Of a stretch of DNA of 64,000 nucleotides, positions 17,707-26,992 are shown in pieces. The DNA lies in the NCBI GenBank assembly GCA_014695295.1, contig JACJNY010000037.1, forward strand, positions 1 through 64,000, in the 5' to 3' direction. This stretch comes from Microcoleus sp. FACHB-61. GTDB taxonomy: Bacteria; Cyanobacteriota; Cyanobacteriia; Cyanobacteriales; Microcoleaceae. How positions within the stretch are numbered: the stretch's first letter is position 1; each line of letters begins with the position of its first letter. The position numbers and the translations under genes are program-made. The notes below the pieces were generated by a model. It searched no databases and was not told where the DNA came from. It worked only from the letters and a program-made list of their open reading frames with translations.

Positions 17707-18348
17707 GAAAATCTTAATCTATGGGTGAACGGCTAACTATCAATCCTTACTTCTTATCATATATACAAATATTTTTTCTTACCATCCTCAAATTAATCTC
17801 AACTAAGTTTTTTAGTTTCTACCTAAATTTTTTACCCTTTTGACGCCAAGTACCCCGCTCTTTATCAAAAATTTAAAAAAGACTCGCTATTGCCGCTCTA
17901 TATTAAAGATTCGGTAAACTCCTCGATTTTTAGTTGCTAATAAAAGCATTAGCTGTATCGAGACAAAAGCCGATAAATGTTGCGAAATATATATTTAATA
18001 TCAGAGAGAGGGAAACTTAAGTATAATCAGTGATAAATGACAGCAAATATTCGCAAATTGCAGTTTCTACTCACAATATTGACAATGATACTGCTTTGAT
18101 GAGCCTTCAACCTAAACTAAAAACTGCTGCCGATCGCACTTTTCCCCCCATTTTCTACAGAAACATTGGGGATGATTTGCAAAACTACAGATGTTTTTTG
18201 CATGATGTTATACAATAAAATTGGTGGGTTGTGGGGAATTTAGTCTTATTAATACCAATAAAAAAACTGTTACTCCAATGATCAATTTAATAACAATAAA
18301 AGTTACGAAGAAAGTGGTTTTACGCATGAATTATAGCCTATTCCAGGT

Positions 18349-18418
18349 TTATGAAGTGTAGGGACACGGCATTGCCGTGCCCCTACGGGTATCGAACGAT
18401 ATGTGGTGTACTTCATAA
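18349..18418. repeat. Nested palindromic dispersed repeat
   Basis: An inner palindrome GTAGGGACACGGC-ATT-GCCGTGCCCCTAC (18358-18386) is flanked by outer arms TTATGAAGTGTA (18349-18360) and TGTACTTCATAA (18407-18418), which are inverted with little mismatch. The inner core is a known-looking dispersed sequence type in cyanobacterial intergenic DNA. It could fold as a cruciform or RNA hairpin. Confidence 0.65.
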
Positions 18419-18494
18419 GGGTTGAATCTGCTGGATAGCGGTAAGACTTCATGCACACCGCACCCTACACATACAGGATGTGCGTAAATCTTGT

Positions 18495-18544
18495 TTAACA
18501 AAAAACAGGGATTAATGCAGATAAATTTACCCGCATTAATCCCT
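18495..18544 (-). terminator. Rho-independent terminator of the oligopeptidase gene
   Basis: The arms AGGGATTAATGC (18507-18518) and GCATTAATCCCT (18533-18544) form a perfect 12-bp stem. On the minus strand the stem is followed by GTTTTTTGTT. It lies 18 bp after the stop of the M3 peptidase gene, a textbook intrinsic terminator. Confidence 0.85.
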
Positions 18545-18561
18545 ACTTATTCCACACTTGA

Positions 18562-20664
18562 TTAAGCCGCAACTAAACCGCTGTGTCTCAACAAAGCTTT
18601 AGTGCTCGGTTCGCGTCCCCGGAAAGTTTTAAACACTTCCATCGGATGCAAACTGCCGCCCAATCCCAACACTGTATCTCGGAAGCGCCTACCTGTAGAT
18701 GCGATCGCACTTTCATCTTCCAAACCCGCTTCCTCAAACGCCGCAAAAGCATCAGCGCTGAGCACTTCCGCCCATTTATAACTGTAATACCCCGCCGCAT
18801 AGCCGCCCGCAAAAATGTGTCCGAAAGCGCACAAAAATGCGTCTTCTTCCAGAGGAGGCAAAACAGTCGTAGTTTTAGCGATGCGGTTGCGGACATCGGC
18901 CACAGTTTCGCTGCCGCCCGATCGATAGCGGTGGTGCAATTCGATGTCAACGCTGCTAAAATGTACTTGCCTGAGCATGACGCTGCCGCTCATGTAGTGG
19001 CGCGCTGCTAGCAGTTTTTGGTAATAGTGTTCCGGCAAAGTTTCCCCGGTTTCGTAATGCTTTGCCATCCCGAACAAAGTCGCGCGATCGTAACACCAAT
19101 TTTCCATAAATTGACTGGGCAATTCCACCGCATCCCACTCAACATTATTGATGCCCGAAGCCCCCGGATAGTCTACCGTTGTCAGCATATGCTGCAAACC
19201 GTGACCGAATTCGTGAAACAAAGTTTCGACTTCCCCAAAAGTCATTAAACTCGGTTTGCCGTCCACAGGAGGACTTTGGTTGCACACCAAATAAGCCACC
19301 GGCAACCGCGTGGTTGTCTTGGACGCTTCCACAAATTTAGCGCGCACCACGCACTCGTCCATCCAAGCACCGCCGCGCTTTTCCTCGGGGCGGCTGTAGG
19401 GGTCTAGATAGAAATTGGCGATCGCATTTCCTGCTTCATCATCTATTTGAAAATAGCGCACATCTTTGTGCCAGACAGGAGTTTGACCGTCCGCCGCAGT
19501 TACTGTCACGCCGAACAGCCGCTTTACTAATCCAAATAACCCCTCTAATACCTGCGGCAAAGCAAAATAAGGCCGCAATTCTTCGGCACTAAAAGCAAAC
19601 TTTTCTTCCCTGCGCCGTTCCGACCAAAAACCAATATCCCAGTGCTTCAAATCTCCAGCTTCTGCCGCGCCTTTTTCGGCTGCAAAAGCCTTCAATTCTT
19701 CCAAATCTTTGATAGCAGCATCATAACTAGCCTGGCGCAATTCTTCTAACAAAGCTTCCACTGCTGCAACGTCGGGAGCCATTTTGCTCGCCAAGCTCAA
19801 TTCGGCATAACTGCTAAACCCGAGCAAAGCAGCTTTTTCGTGGCGCAAAGCCAAAATGCGATCGGTCAACGGCCAGTTATTCAATTCTCCGCTACTGGCT
19901 CTGCCGATAAAAGCTTTGTACAACTTTTCGCGCAAGTCGCGGCGGGTGCTGTGCTGCATGAAAGGGCCGTAACTCGGAAAGTCTAAAGTGATCCGCCAAG
20001 GGCCGTTTTCGGCATCCGCATTTTCTTCGCCCGCGCTGCGAGCGGCTTGAGCTGCTAAACTCAACAAACTCGGCGGCAAACCGTCAATTTCGTCTTTGTT
20101 TGTGAGGGTGAGGCTGAATGCTTTGGTAGCGTCCAAGACGTGATTGGAAAATTGGGTAGTAATTTCAGCCAATTCTAATTGAATGGCATTAAAACGCTCT
20201 TTTTGCTCGCCTTCTAAACCCACGCCGGAGAGTTGGGCGTCTCGGAGAGCGGCTTCGACAATTCGCTGTTGAGCTGACTCTAAGCTGTCCCAATTTTCGC
20301 TTGCCCGCAGCGCTTTAAAAGCTTCATAAAGCGGTTTGCTTTGACTGAGCTTGCTCCAAAATTTTACTACTTCTGGCTGCACTGTTTCGTGAGCCGATCG
20401 CAGTTCCGGGCTATTTTTCACGCCCATCAAATGTCCGACAATGCTCCAGCTCCAATTTAAACGCTCTCCGAGCCGCTGCAAGGGTTCTACTAAGCCGCTC
20501 CAAGTCGGCTCGACAGAGGCTTCTAAGTCAGCTAGCGAGGCTTCTAGTTCGGTCAGCAGTTGGGTAACAGCGGGGACTACGTGTTCTGGTTTAATCGCAT
20601 CAAATGGGGGCAATCCTTGACCGATTAGTAACGGGTTATCAGCAATAGTTACGGTTGCAGTCAT
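18562..20664 (-). CDS. prlC: M3 family oligopeptidase A
   Basis: The 700-residue cytoplasmic zinc metallopeptidase has the motif LFHEFGHGLQHML, and the family also has a downstream Glu ligand. The N-terminal helical half (PPFDAIKPEHVVPAV) and the C-terminal RHSG region match oligopeptidase A. It degrades short peptides, including cleaved signal peptides. The length equals that of E. coli PrlC (about 680). It is monocistronic with its own intrinsic terminator. Confidence 0.95.
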   Translation of the reverse strand: MTATVTIADNPLLIGQGLPPFDAIKPEHVVPAVTQLLTELEASLADLEASVEPTWSGLVEPLQRLGERLNWSWSIVGHLMGVKNSPELRSAHETVQPEVVKFWSKLSQSKPLYEAFKALRASENWDSLESAQQRIVEAALRDAQLSGVGLEGEQKERFNAIQLELAEITTQFSNHVLDATKAFSLTLTNKDEIDGLPPSLLSLAAQAARSAGEENADAENGPWRITLDFPSYGPFMQHSTRRDLREKLYKAFIGRASSGELNNWPLTDRILALRHEKAALLGFSSYAELSLASKMAPDVAAVEALLEELRQASYDAAIKDLEELKAFAAEKGAAEAGDLKHWDIGFWSERRREEKFAFSAEELRPYFALPQVLEGLFGLVKRLFGVTVTAADGQTPVWHKDVRYFQIDDEAGNAIANFYLDPYSRPEEKRGGAWMDECVVRAKFVEASKTTTRLPVAYLVCNQSPPVDGKPSLMTFGEVETLFHEFGHGLQHMLTTVDYPGASGINNVEWDAVELPSQFMENWCYDRATLFGMAKHYETGETLPEHYYQKLLAARHYMSGSVMLRQVHFSSVDIELHHRYRSGGSETVADVRNRIAKTTTVLPPLEEDAFLCAFGHIFAGGYAAGYYSYKWAEVLSADAFAAFEEAGLEDESAIASTGRRFRDTVLGLGGSLHPMEVFKTFRGREPSTKALLRHSGLVAA

Positions 20665-20804
20665 TTAATTTTCTTGTAACAGGTTGAAGACAGGTGAACT
20701 AGAGAGATTAGCTTTTCATTTTGTAACACAGTTGCCAAAAAATTTGGACTTGATGGGGCGAGAGTCGGAGAGTGTCTCAGTGTCCGAGTGGAACAATCTT
20801 CCTT

Positions 20805-20858
20805 CTGACTGATGACTAATGACTGCTGACTAATGACTGCTGACTAATGACTACTGAC
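20805..20858. repeat. TGACTAA/TGACTGC tandem repeat
   Basis: About seven copies of a TGACTRN-type heptamer. The stop codon of the adjacent coiled-coil gene lies in this array. A similar array occurs at 63518-63557. Confidence 0.75.
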
Positions 20859-21732
20859 GGTTCTCTTGTGTGTGCTGCAACTCCTTGACAACCGAGATTA
20901 AGCGCTTGAGGTGAGGTTTGACAACTTCTTGCTGCTCGTGTTCCAAACGGTGGAGTTGAGCTTGGACGATCGACAAATCCCCAGTCGATTGGTGTGCGGG
21001 AGCTTGCAGTTGGCTTTGGAAATTGGCCATGACTTTCTGGATTTCCAAAAATCGAGTATTTACTGCTTCCCAGTCGTCTCGGGTGATAGAAGTTTCTACT
21101 AAGCCTTGCGTCGTGCTTTGCAGTTGCTCTATAGCCTGTTCCACAGCTTCGATATTCGCCGATTGACCAACCGATAAATCTCGAAGCTGTTCGCTCACCT
21201 GCTGGCGGACATCGAGTACAGAAGACGCCACGATTTCTTGCAAAGAAGCTACCGACTCTCCCAAACTCAGCAATTGCCGCTCGATGTCGATCGACTCCTC
21301 AAAGCCTTCTGCCCTAGGCAGTGCAGCCATTTGCTGGCGCAGCGCTGCAATATCGGCTGACAACTGCTTGCGCAATTTAACAATTACCGTCACCGCCGTT
21401 TTTTCGACCTTATTTACAGACTTTTGCACTTGGGTCATTTCTGAATTTTGATGAACCCGCACTTGCTGCTCGAACCGATACCGGTTAGCAACATTCAGCG
21501 ACAAAGCCAAAGTTAGGGGAGCCACCCCGTAAAAAGCTTGACCGGACACAGCCACCGCCAGGGAACCCACACCAGAGGCCGCCAGAGAGGCGTACTCTGC
21601 CAGCTCCAGCCAATGCCTTTTAGGAAAACTTTGCCTCAATTGGTTTCCCACATAGGGGTTTGGCTTCCGCACGGCTCTTTGGGTCATAGTATTTTCTCGT
21701 TTTTGGTAAGGTTGCGAGACTGGGTGGAGCAT
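20851..21732 (-). CDS. Coiled-coil protein with a hydrophobic N-terminal segment, unknown function
   Basis: I do not recognise a family. The protein has a basic N-terminus, a hydrophobic stretch around 45-85 (LAASGVGSLAVAVSG, GVAPLTLALSLNVANRY), then long coiled coils (about 95-290) rich in Gln, Glu and Leu, so it may be a membrane-tethered coiled coil. The ATG at 21732 gives 293 residues. A second ATG at 21687 (MTQRAVRKP) is also plausible and removes 15 residues. The C-terminal end runs into a heptamer array. Confidence 0.7.
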   Translation of the reverse strand: MLHPVSQPYQKRENTMTQRAVRKPNPYVGNQLRQSFPKRHWLELAEYASLAASGVGSLAVAVSGQAFYGVAPLTLALSLNVANRYRFEQQVRVHQNSEMTQVQKSVNKVEKTAVTVIVKLRKQLSADIAALRQQMAALPRAEGFEESIDIERQLLSLGESVASLQEIVASSVLDVRQQVSEQLRDLSVGQSANIEAVEQAIEQLQSTTQGLVETSITRDDWEAVNTRFLEIQKVMANFQSQLQAPAHQSTGDLSIVQAQLHRLEHEQQEVVKPHLKRLISVVKELQHTQENRQ

Positions 21733-22136
21733 CGATTTCTATCCTTTTTTCAGTTATATGTTTTAGATTATTTCCTGGCACTCTTCTATTTTCACCTTAG
21801 TCAGTAAGTTAAGGATGACTGACATATTATTATGTATTTGGGAGCTGGCGGCGATCGCCCCCAATTCCCGCTGTTAAAAGGTTCGCCCCAACGCGCCCTC
21901 TATTTTACAGGAGTTAGCGCGCTCGGGTTCGGGCGATCGACAATAGCTGCCCAGGCCAACCGAACAATGCCTAATACCATTTTAGATTGTAGATTTTAGA
22001 TTAAAAATTAAAAAAATGCGGCCTACTGACGGCGATCGTCGTTTGCAGCTTGTCTGGAGTTGCCTTTTTGTTCGCGCATGGGTATAATCTACTCTTTCTC
22101 CATTGCCCGGATCAAATTAACTGCAAAAATTGACAA
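21733..22136. other. Gene-free stretch
   Basis: The left end likely holds the promoter of the coiled-coil gene. GATCGC motifs and a degenerate TTTAGATT array near 21978-22005 are the only features seen. Confidence 0.4.
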
Positions 22137-22271
22137 ATGAACTCAGAAAAACCCGGAATTGCCGATCGGCTAAAGTCTATTTTCAGTATCGCCATCTTTA
22201 TTATTCTTGTACTAGGAGTAGGCTTTTTAAGCGTAAATTTTATTTTAGCTCTGTATACGAAATTTTCTTAA
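22137..22271 (+). CDS. 44-residue single-helix membrane protein
   Basis: A short frame begins MNSEKPGIADRLKSIFS and continues into a hydrophobic helix of about 24 residues (IAIFIIILVLGVGFLSVNFI), ending LYTKFS and TAA. The charged N-terminus followed by one clean membrane helix is typical of small bacterial membrane proteins. The GAC-AAATG context has no strong ribosome binding site. I do not know the family; the coding character is inferred from the ordered polar-helix-polar layout. Conservation in other cyanobacteria would settle it. Confidence 0.5.
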   Translation: MNSEKPGIADRLKSIFSIAIFIILVLGVGFLSVNFILALYTKFS

Positions 22272-22389
22272 AGTAACTGAATAATAACTTTGCTAATTGG
22301 TAATTGGTAATTATTCCATCTTCCATCTTCCATCCATCCCTGAAATCCCCTGCATTGCTCGTTGCCGAACATCCATCCGTTTGCATCCG

Positions 22390-22683
22390 TTACAGAATCC
22401 GTTGCCGAACTTGATATTCGCGACTTTCGGCGACCGCAATTTGCAAATCGCCCATTTGGCTATCCAACTCATCTATTGTGTTTTGCGGAACCGACTTCCA
22501 CTGCTCCCTAGTTTCCCAGCGAATCAAGAGCACCACTTCATTTTCCACCGCATCCACCCAAATTTCTTTGCCCAAAAAACCGGGAAAATTTTTTAGTCCG
22601 GCCGTCCAAACTTCTTCATCTCGTTGAATAAACGCCTCCCACTTTTCCGGAGGTACTTTAAATCTCAGCCACTCAATTACCAT
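22390..22683 (-). CDS. TIGR03792 family protein
   Basis: The 97-residue protein matches the cyanobacterial TIGR03792 family, small proteins with a dimeric alpha-beta barrel-like pattern (VIEWLRFKVPPEKWEAFIQ, VWTAGLKNFPGFLGKEIW, EVVLLIRWETREQW). The ferredoxin-like strand pattern resembles antibiotic biosynthesis monooxygenase (ABM) domains. Function unknown. No membrane or signal sequence. Confidence 0.8.
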   Translation of the reverse strand: MVIEWLRFKVPPEKWEAFIQRDEEVWTAGLKNFPGFLGKEIWVDAVENEVVLLIRWETREQWKSVPQNTIDELDSQMGDLQIAVAESREYQVRQRIL

Positions 22684-22762
22684 CTTATTTTCGGGTTGTA
22701 ACTCTGTCGATTTTAGATTTTAGATTTTAGAATTGACTCTACAGCCGCACTCTGGGCGCTTA

Positions 22763-22857
22763 AACAGGAGTTACTAAAAAAAATGTAGGACGCGCGAATT
22801 ATAGCGGTAATGTGCGCAATGCGCACCCTACATAATTAGGTTCTGCATAAGTCCTGC
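22763..22857. repeat. GTGCGCA palindromic dispersed repeat, copy 1
   Basis: The core reads GTAATGTGCGCAATGCGCAC followed by CCTACATAATTAGG. Outer ends ACAGGAGTTAC and GTCCTGCT are roughly inverted. The copy at 27690-27775 shares GGACGCG-GAATTATAG-GGTAA and the CTACATAATTAGGT tail. Related cores lie at 46803-46893 and 57569-57603. Confidence 0.65.
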
Positions 22858-22931
22858 TCAACTAAAATCTCAACTTTTTTGCTCGGGGCGACTTTTGGCG
22901 GAAGCTTGTCTCCAGCTTTGGGTGAAGTCAA

Positions 22932-25142
22932 TTAATCGTTGCCGATCGCAATTTTAATAATCAACTCAGTTCCCTGTCCCGGACGCGAAACACAGTGCAA
23001 CTTACCGCCGTGCTTTTCTACTACTAAATGCTGGGATATTGCTAAACCCAAACCAGTGCTCGTGTCGGGACATTTAGTGGTAAATAAAGGGTCAAAGATG
23101 CAGCCGACGACTTCTTCAGTCATGCCAGGGCCGTTGTCGCTAATGGAGATCGCAACTTCGTTTTCCTCTACCACGAAGGTCCGAATCCGAATTTCGGGAT
23201 TGAATTTTTCAGATCCCGACCTGGCTGAAGACAAGCAAGACTGATTTTCCCTTTTACCATACTTTTCGGAATTTTTCCCCCCTTCTTCCAAAGCGTCGAT
23301 CGCATTTGTCAACAAGTGCATGAACACTTGGTTTAAGTGTCCCGCATAGCAGCGGACTCGCGGCAAATCTCCGTATTCTTTAACTAGAGAAATCCCCGGG
23401 CGTCCCCCTTTAGCTTGCAGGCGATTTTGCAAGATCAGCAAAGTGCTGTCCAAACCTTCGTGGATATCTGCCGGCTTCATTTGGGCTTCGTCGGTACGCG
23501 AGAACAAGCGGAGCGATCGCACGACATCCCGAATCCTTTCGGAACCGACTTTCATGGAATTTAGCAGTTTTGGCAAGTCTTTTTTGATAAATTCTAAGTC
23601 TAATTCCTCCATCTGATATTGAATTTCCGGCACGGGATGGGGATAATGCTTTTGGTAAAGGTCGATCGTTCGCAGCAGTTCTTGAATGTAGCCGGTGGCG
23701 TGGCTGACATTGCCGGAAATAAAACTAACTGGATTGTTAATTTCGTGCGCTATTCCTGCTACCAACTGCCCCAGAGATGACATCTTTTCTGTTTGAATCA
23801 GTTGAGTTTGAGCTCGCTGCAAAATTAACAGCGTCTGCTCTAATCTAGCCGCTTGCTGCCGCAGGCGTTCTTCCGATTCTTGCAAAGCCAAAAGAGACTG
23901 TTTGCTTTCTGTAATGTCCAATCCCACAAATACCGCCGCCGTACTGTTATGGTATTTTTGAGCGACAATTAGATAAGTTTTATTTTCTCCTCTGATGCTC
24001 GCTGTTACTTCTTGAGATGTCTTTTTTTTGTTATTGGCAAAGAAATCGTATACTAAATCGTTAAATTTGGGGCTTGTATCTAAAAAACCTACTTTTTGAC
24101 CGATAAATACTTCGGCAGGCATTTTGTAAGCGCTAGCTAAATGTCGGTTTACTCCCAAGTAGCGCAAATCGGAACTTACCCAAGAAACTAATCCAGGCAC
24201 GGCGTCCAAAACGGCTTGAAGTTGCTCTTTTGCCTCTAAAAGCGCTGATTCTGCTACTTGGCGAGCCGAAATGTCGCGGGCGATCGCACAGCGGTATTCG
24301 CAGCCGCCGTATTCTAAATAATTGACTTTAACTTCGACCGGCAAACTGGCGCCGTCTTTGGTTTTGTAACGGGTTTCAAAAGTGAGGTTGCTTTGCTGCT
24401 TGAGTTCCTCCCAGTGATGTGGCCAATCAGACGCTGCTAACTGCGAATCGATGTCGCTCACCCTCAGGTTTAGCAGTTCTGATTCCGAGTAGCCGAAAAG
24501 ATGGCAAGCGGCTTTGTTCGCGTAGCAAATTTGACCGTCGGAAGTAGTAAAAAAGATTGTATCAGCAGCATTTTCGAGGGCAATTTGAGTTAGTTGCGGT
24601 ATTGTTCCTAACTGGTTGCTTGTGATATCGGAGTGAAATTTATTATAGCAATTTGTTGGAGCGAGATCCTCACCTATCTCAGAGGCCAACAGGATCAAAC
24701 CGCCGATCGCACCTTCGCTATTTTTCCAAGGCTGAAATACCCATTTTACCGACCCGCTGAAAGAGCCGCCTGCGATATTTCCTGTTACAGATGCGATCGA
24801 TCGCCCTGCCACAAACTCGCTGTATTCCAAAACTCCGGCCAAACAAGCCTGGGCATTTTGCTCCCAATATTCCGGGAGATTCGGGAACAGTTCCCAATGA
24901 AACCGGCCGATCGCCTCAGAGCGGCCGAGTCCGCAATCTGTTTCCCAGCGACGAGAAACCGACAGATAGCGCATTTCACAATCTACCATTGCCACGGCGT
25001 CGGCGGAGCGCTCCACAAACCGCCGAAATCGGTCTTTACTTTCGGACACGGCTGCCTCTGCGGGTTGTTGGGCGAGCGGGACTGTCCCGTCGGCGTACCT
25101 TCCCAGTCCCTGACTTTTTTGCTGAACTGGCTTAGTTTGCAC
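22932..25142 (-). CDS. Sensor histidine kinase with three PAS domains
   Basis: The 736-residue protein has three PAS-type segments (about 35-150, 185-300 and 305-425), a short coiled coil (430-455), a dimerisation helix with the phosphoacceptor motif AGIAHEINNPVSFISGN, and a HATPase_c domain with LLTNAIDALEE, ISDNGPGM and TGLGLAIS. No transmembrane helix is visible, so it is probably cytoplasmic. The ligand or cofactor is unknown. No response regulator gene is adjacent. The H-box EINNPV type is common in cyanobacterial kinases. Confidence 0.92.
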   Translation of the reverse strand: MQTKPVQQKSQGLGRYADGTVPLAQQPAEAAVSESKDRFRRFVERSADAVAMVDCEMRYLSVSRRWETDCGLGRSEAIGRFHWELFPNLPEYWEQNAQACLAGVLEYSEFVAGRSIASVTGNIAGGSFSGSVKWVFQPWKNSEGAIGGLILLASEIGEDLAPTNCYNKFHSDITSNQLGTIPQLTQIALENAADTIFFTTSDGQICYANKAACHLFGYSESELLNLRVSDIDSQLAASDWPHHWEELKQQSNLTFETRYKTKDGASLPVEVKVNYLEYGGCEYRCAIARDISARQVAESALLEAKEQLQAVLDAVPGLVSWVSSDLRYLGVNRHLASAYKMPAEVFIGQKVGFLDTSPKFNDLVYDFFANNKKKTSQEVTASIRGENKTYLIVAQKYHNSTAAVFVGLDITESKQSLLALQESEERLRQQAARLEQTLLILQRAQTQLIQTEKMSSLGQLVAGIAHEINNPVSFISGNVSHATGYIQELLRTIDLYQKHYPHPVPEIQYQMEELDLEFIKKDLPKLLNSMKVGSERIRDVVRSLRLFSRTDEAQMKPADIHEGLDSTLLILQNRLQAKGGRPGISLVKEYGDLPRVRCYAGHLNQVFMHLLTNAIDALEEGGKNSEKYGKRENQSCLSSARSGSEKFNPEIRIRTFVVEENEVAISISDNGPGMTEEVVGCIFDPLFTTKCPDTSTGLGLAISQHLVVEKHGGKLHCVSRPGQGTELIIKIAIGND

Positions 25143-25394
25143 GGTTTGGGATTTCCTCCATAGCTGTCAAATTTGAAAAATTCTGTTTGAGACCAAAAAT
25201 GCTGTGTTTCCCTGATTTGCTCTCTCGGACGACACCCTTAGAGGGTATCACCCATCAGTGATATCATTTTTGATCGCGATATGTCTATAGGCATTGGTGC
25301 CAACTTCAGAGCAAATCTAGCGCCTGACTGCTGTTTGACGATTAGGCACAGATCGTCCAGGGGCCCCCGAATAGTCGGAGGCGACTGGAGCGAT

Positions 25395-25429
25395 CTCTTG
25401 CGTCCCCCCAATAGTCGGGGGCGCAAGAG
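25395..25429. repeat. GC-rich hairpin
   Basis: The arms CTCTTGCG/CGCAAGAG and CCCCC/GGGGG form a nearly perfect stem around an AATAGTCG loop with a single T bulge. A related AATAGTCGG motif recurs at about 25366. Possibly a repeat element or terminator. Confidence 0.55.
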
Positions 25430-25579
25430 GGAAAGCGAGACAAGACCCAAAACGAGATATACAAAGGGTTTTAGGCGATTGTTGACACCAATAATCTATA
25501 GGTACTCAAGAAATTTTTCCCCAAACTTTGAGATTCAGAAGATTTCTTGGTGATTGTTCGGTATTTTATACACTTTCCG

Positions 25580-25660
25580 AAAAAAAATGCAACTGTAGGC
25601 CCGCGATCCAAACCTTGAGCTCGATCAGTCATTCCCAATCGAAAATCGAACATGGTATGA
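25580..25660 (+). repeat. Dispersed leader-like repeat, copy 2
   Basis: Shares AAAAAAATGCAACTGTAGGC, the CGCGATCCA-ACC segment and CATTCCCAATC-AAAATC with the copies at 6429 and 28887. Here no gene follows on the same strand. Confidence 0.5.
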
Positions 25661-25712
25661 GATCGTGCAGTCAGTGCGATCACCCAGATAGCTTGAGAAT
25701 TCAAGAGCTCGC

Positions 25713-26921
25713 TCAAACAAATTTGTGGGTAAATTCACTGGTAAAATCCACTCTCCCTTTCCGTAACATTGCAGGATCTAATCTTTCCGTAGTGTTGCAA
25801 GTCATCAAAACTACCAGCTTTTGTCCAAATTGAATCCCATTATCGTCGATGACGCTTTGATACAAAGTTCCATCCAGCAAACTCAAAATGTGTTCAGTTT
25901 TGTTAGTGCGTTGGCCCTCTGCAGTCGATCGATCTTGAGCCAAATTATCAGCCTCGTTGATAATAATACAAATCCGCTCTAAATAACTCGGAGGCACAAA
26001 ATTTTCCACAGCATCGTGGTCTAAGATAAAAATCACATAACCCAGCGGCACTAAAATTTCCTTTGCTACCGCTTGCGTCCAAGCAGTTTTGCCCGTTCCC
26101 GGTTCGCCACTGACCAAAACAGCCAACTGATTTTGCTCCAAAATTGCCTGCTGAACTGTATCGGTAAAACTTTGAACCTCTGCAGAAAACGTCCGAATTG
26201 GGAACTGGCTGTGAACCTGTCCGACGCGGCTTTTGTACCCGCCCAGAATCACCGCTAAATTGTAAGTTGCTTTGCTAACGAGCGGCGCAATATCTTGGGA
26301 AATCAGAGTGTAGCAGCGTCTTCCCCTGTCGTAGCTGTCAATTTGCAGCCAGCAGCCTAATCGGGCCCAATAAGCATAAACAGTACCCAAAACTTCCAAT
26401 CGTTCCCAGCTAATAAATCGCTCCGGGGAATAAGAAAAATGTCGCTCCATAAAAGACTGGGTAATCGCATCCGGTTTTCCCAGCAAATCCAGAACTTTGA
26501 AAACAGTAATCTCTTGGAGTTTGTTGAGAACGTAGTCGATGGGAATGCTAGCGCGGCTGACCAATTGTACCACTGGCGTTTCGGTAGCTAAAACGTCTTT
26601 GTAGCGGTAATCCGGGTAAACTGGCTGCGGAGTAATGTAATCCCAAAACTCATCAATTTCGTAACGAGTATTTTCCGAGAATACATTTAACATATTTGCC
26701 CACCAGGTATATTGGTGTCGTCCCATTGCATCGGCAATGCCGCTAGCTGCACCTAAAGTTTTTTGAGCTAGTTCTAAGGGGTCGCTAGATGCTAAGTGTA
26801 GAAGGTGTTCCCAATCAAATTGACGGTAAAAAGGTCGCCAGCCCGAGCCGAGCAGCCCTCGATTTTGAGGATTGTTTTGATTGAAATTGTTTTCGCGATC
26901 GCCCATATCTTCCGCACTCAT
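25713..26921 (-). CDS. AAA family ATPase
   Basis: A 402-residue protein with an unusual N-terminal domain (about 20-240, aromatic-rich, ending VGQVHSQFPIRTF) and a C-terminal AAA ATPase with Walker A GEPGTGKT (272-279), Walker B IIINEAD (about 320-326) and a putative arginine finger region LDPAMLRKGRVD. Such proteins remodel or unfold other proteins; the client is not known. kptA lies 71 bp upstream on the same strand. The N-terminal domain has no family I can name. Confidence 0.8.
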   Translation of the reverse strand: MSAEDMGDRENNFNQNNPQNRGLLGSGWRPFYRQFDWEHLLHLASSDPLELAQKTLGAASGIADAMGRHQYTWWANMLNVFSENTRYEIDEFWDYITPQPVYPDYRYKDVLATETPVVQLVSRASIPIDYVLNKLQEITVFKVLDLLGKPDAITQSFMERHFSYSPERFISWERLEVLGTVYAYWARLGCWLQIDSYDRGRRCYTLISQDIAPLVSKATYNLAVILGGYKSRVGQVHSQFPIRTFSAEVQSFTDTVQQAILEQNQLAVLVSGEPGTGKTAWTQAVAKEILVPLGYVIFILDHDAVENFVPPSYLERICIIINEADNLAQDRSTAEGQRTNKTEHILSLLDGTLYQSVIDDNGIQFGQKLVVLMTCNTTERLDPAMLRKGRVDFTSEFTHKFV

Positions 26922-26992
26922 TTTTCAAAACTCCTACTTACTCTTATTTTAAAACATTGTTGTTACGACTTATACAAAAAAACAGAAATTTA

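Larger units (their letters stand above)
17707..18561. other. Gene-poor stretch with palindromic repeats
   Basis: No convincing gene. A 62-codon frame at 18030-18218 lacks protein features and is probably chance. AT-rich DNA at 17740-18020 likely holds the remA promoter. The right part carries the nested palindrome at 18349-18418 and the prlC terminator at 18495-18544. Confidence 0.5.
25143..25712. other. Gene-free stretch with hairpins and a dispersed repeat
   Basis: A hairpin at 25395-25429 (CTCTTGCG/CGCAAGAG plus CCCCC/GGGGG) and a second GGGGGC-rich palindrome near 25360 are visible. The dispersed leader-like repeat copy 2 covers 25580-25660. The HK gene starts to the left and the AAA gene ends to the right. 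No coding sequence is supported. Confidence 0.5.

Noticed and set aside
18030-18218. A 62-codon frame in the remA-prlC gap
   Set aside because: No signal, domain or repeated residue pattern, and AT-rich composition; probably chance.
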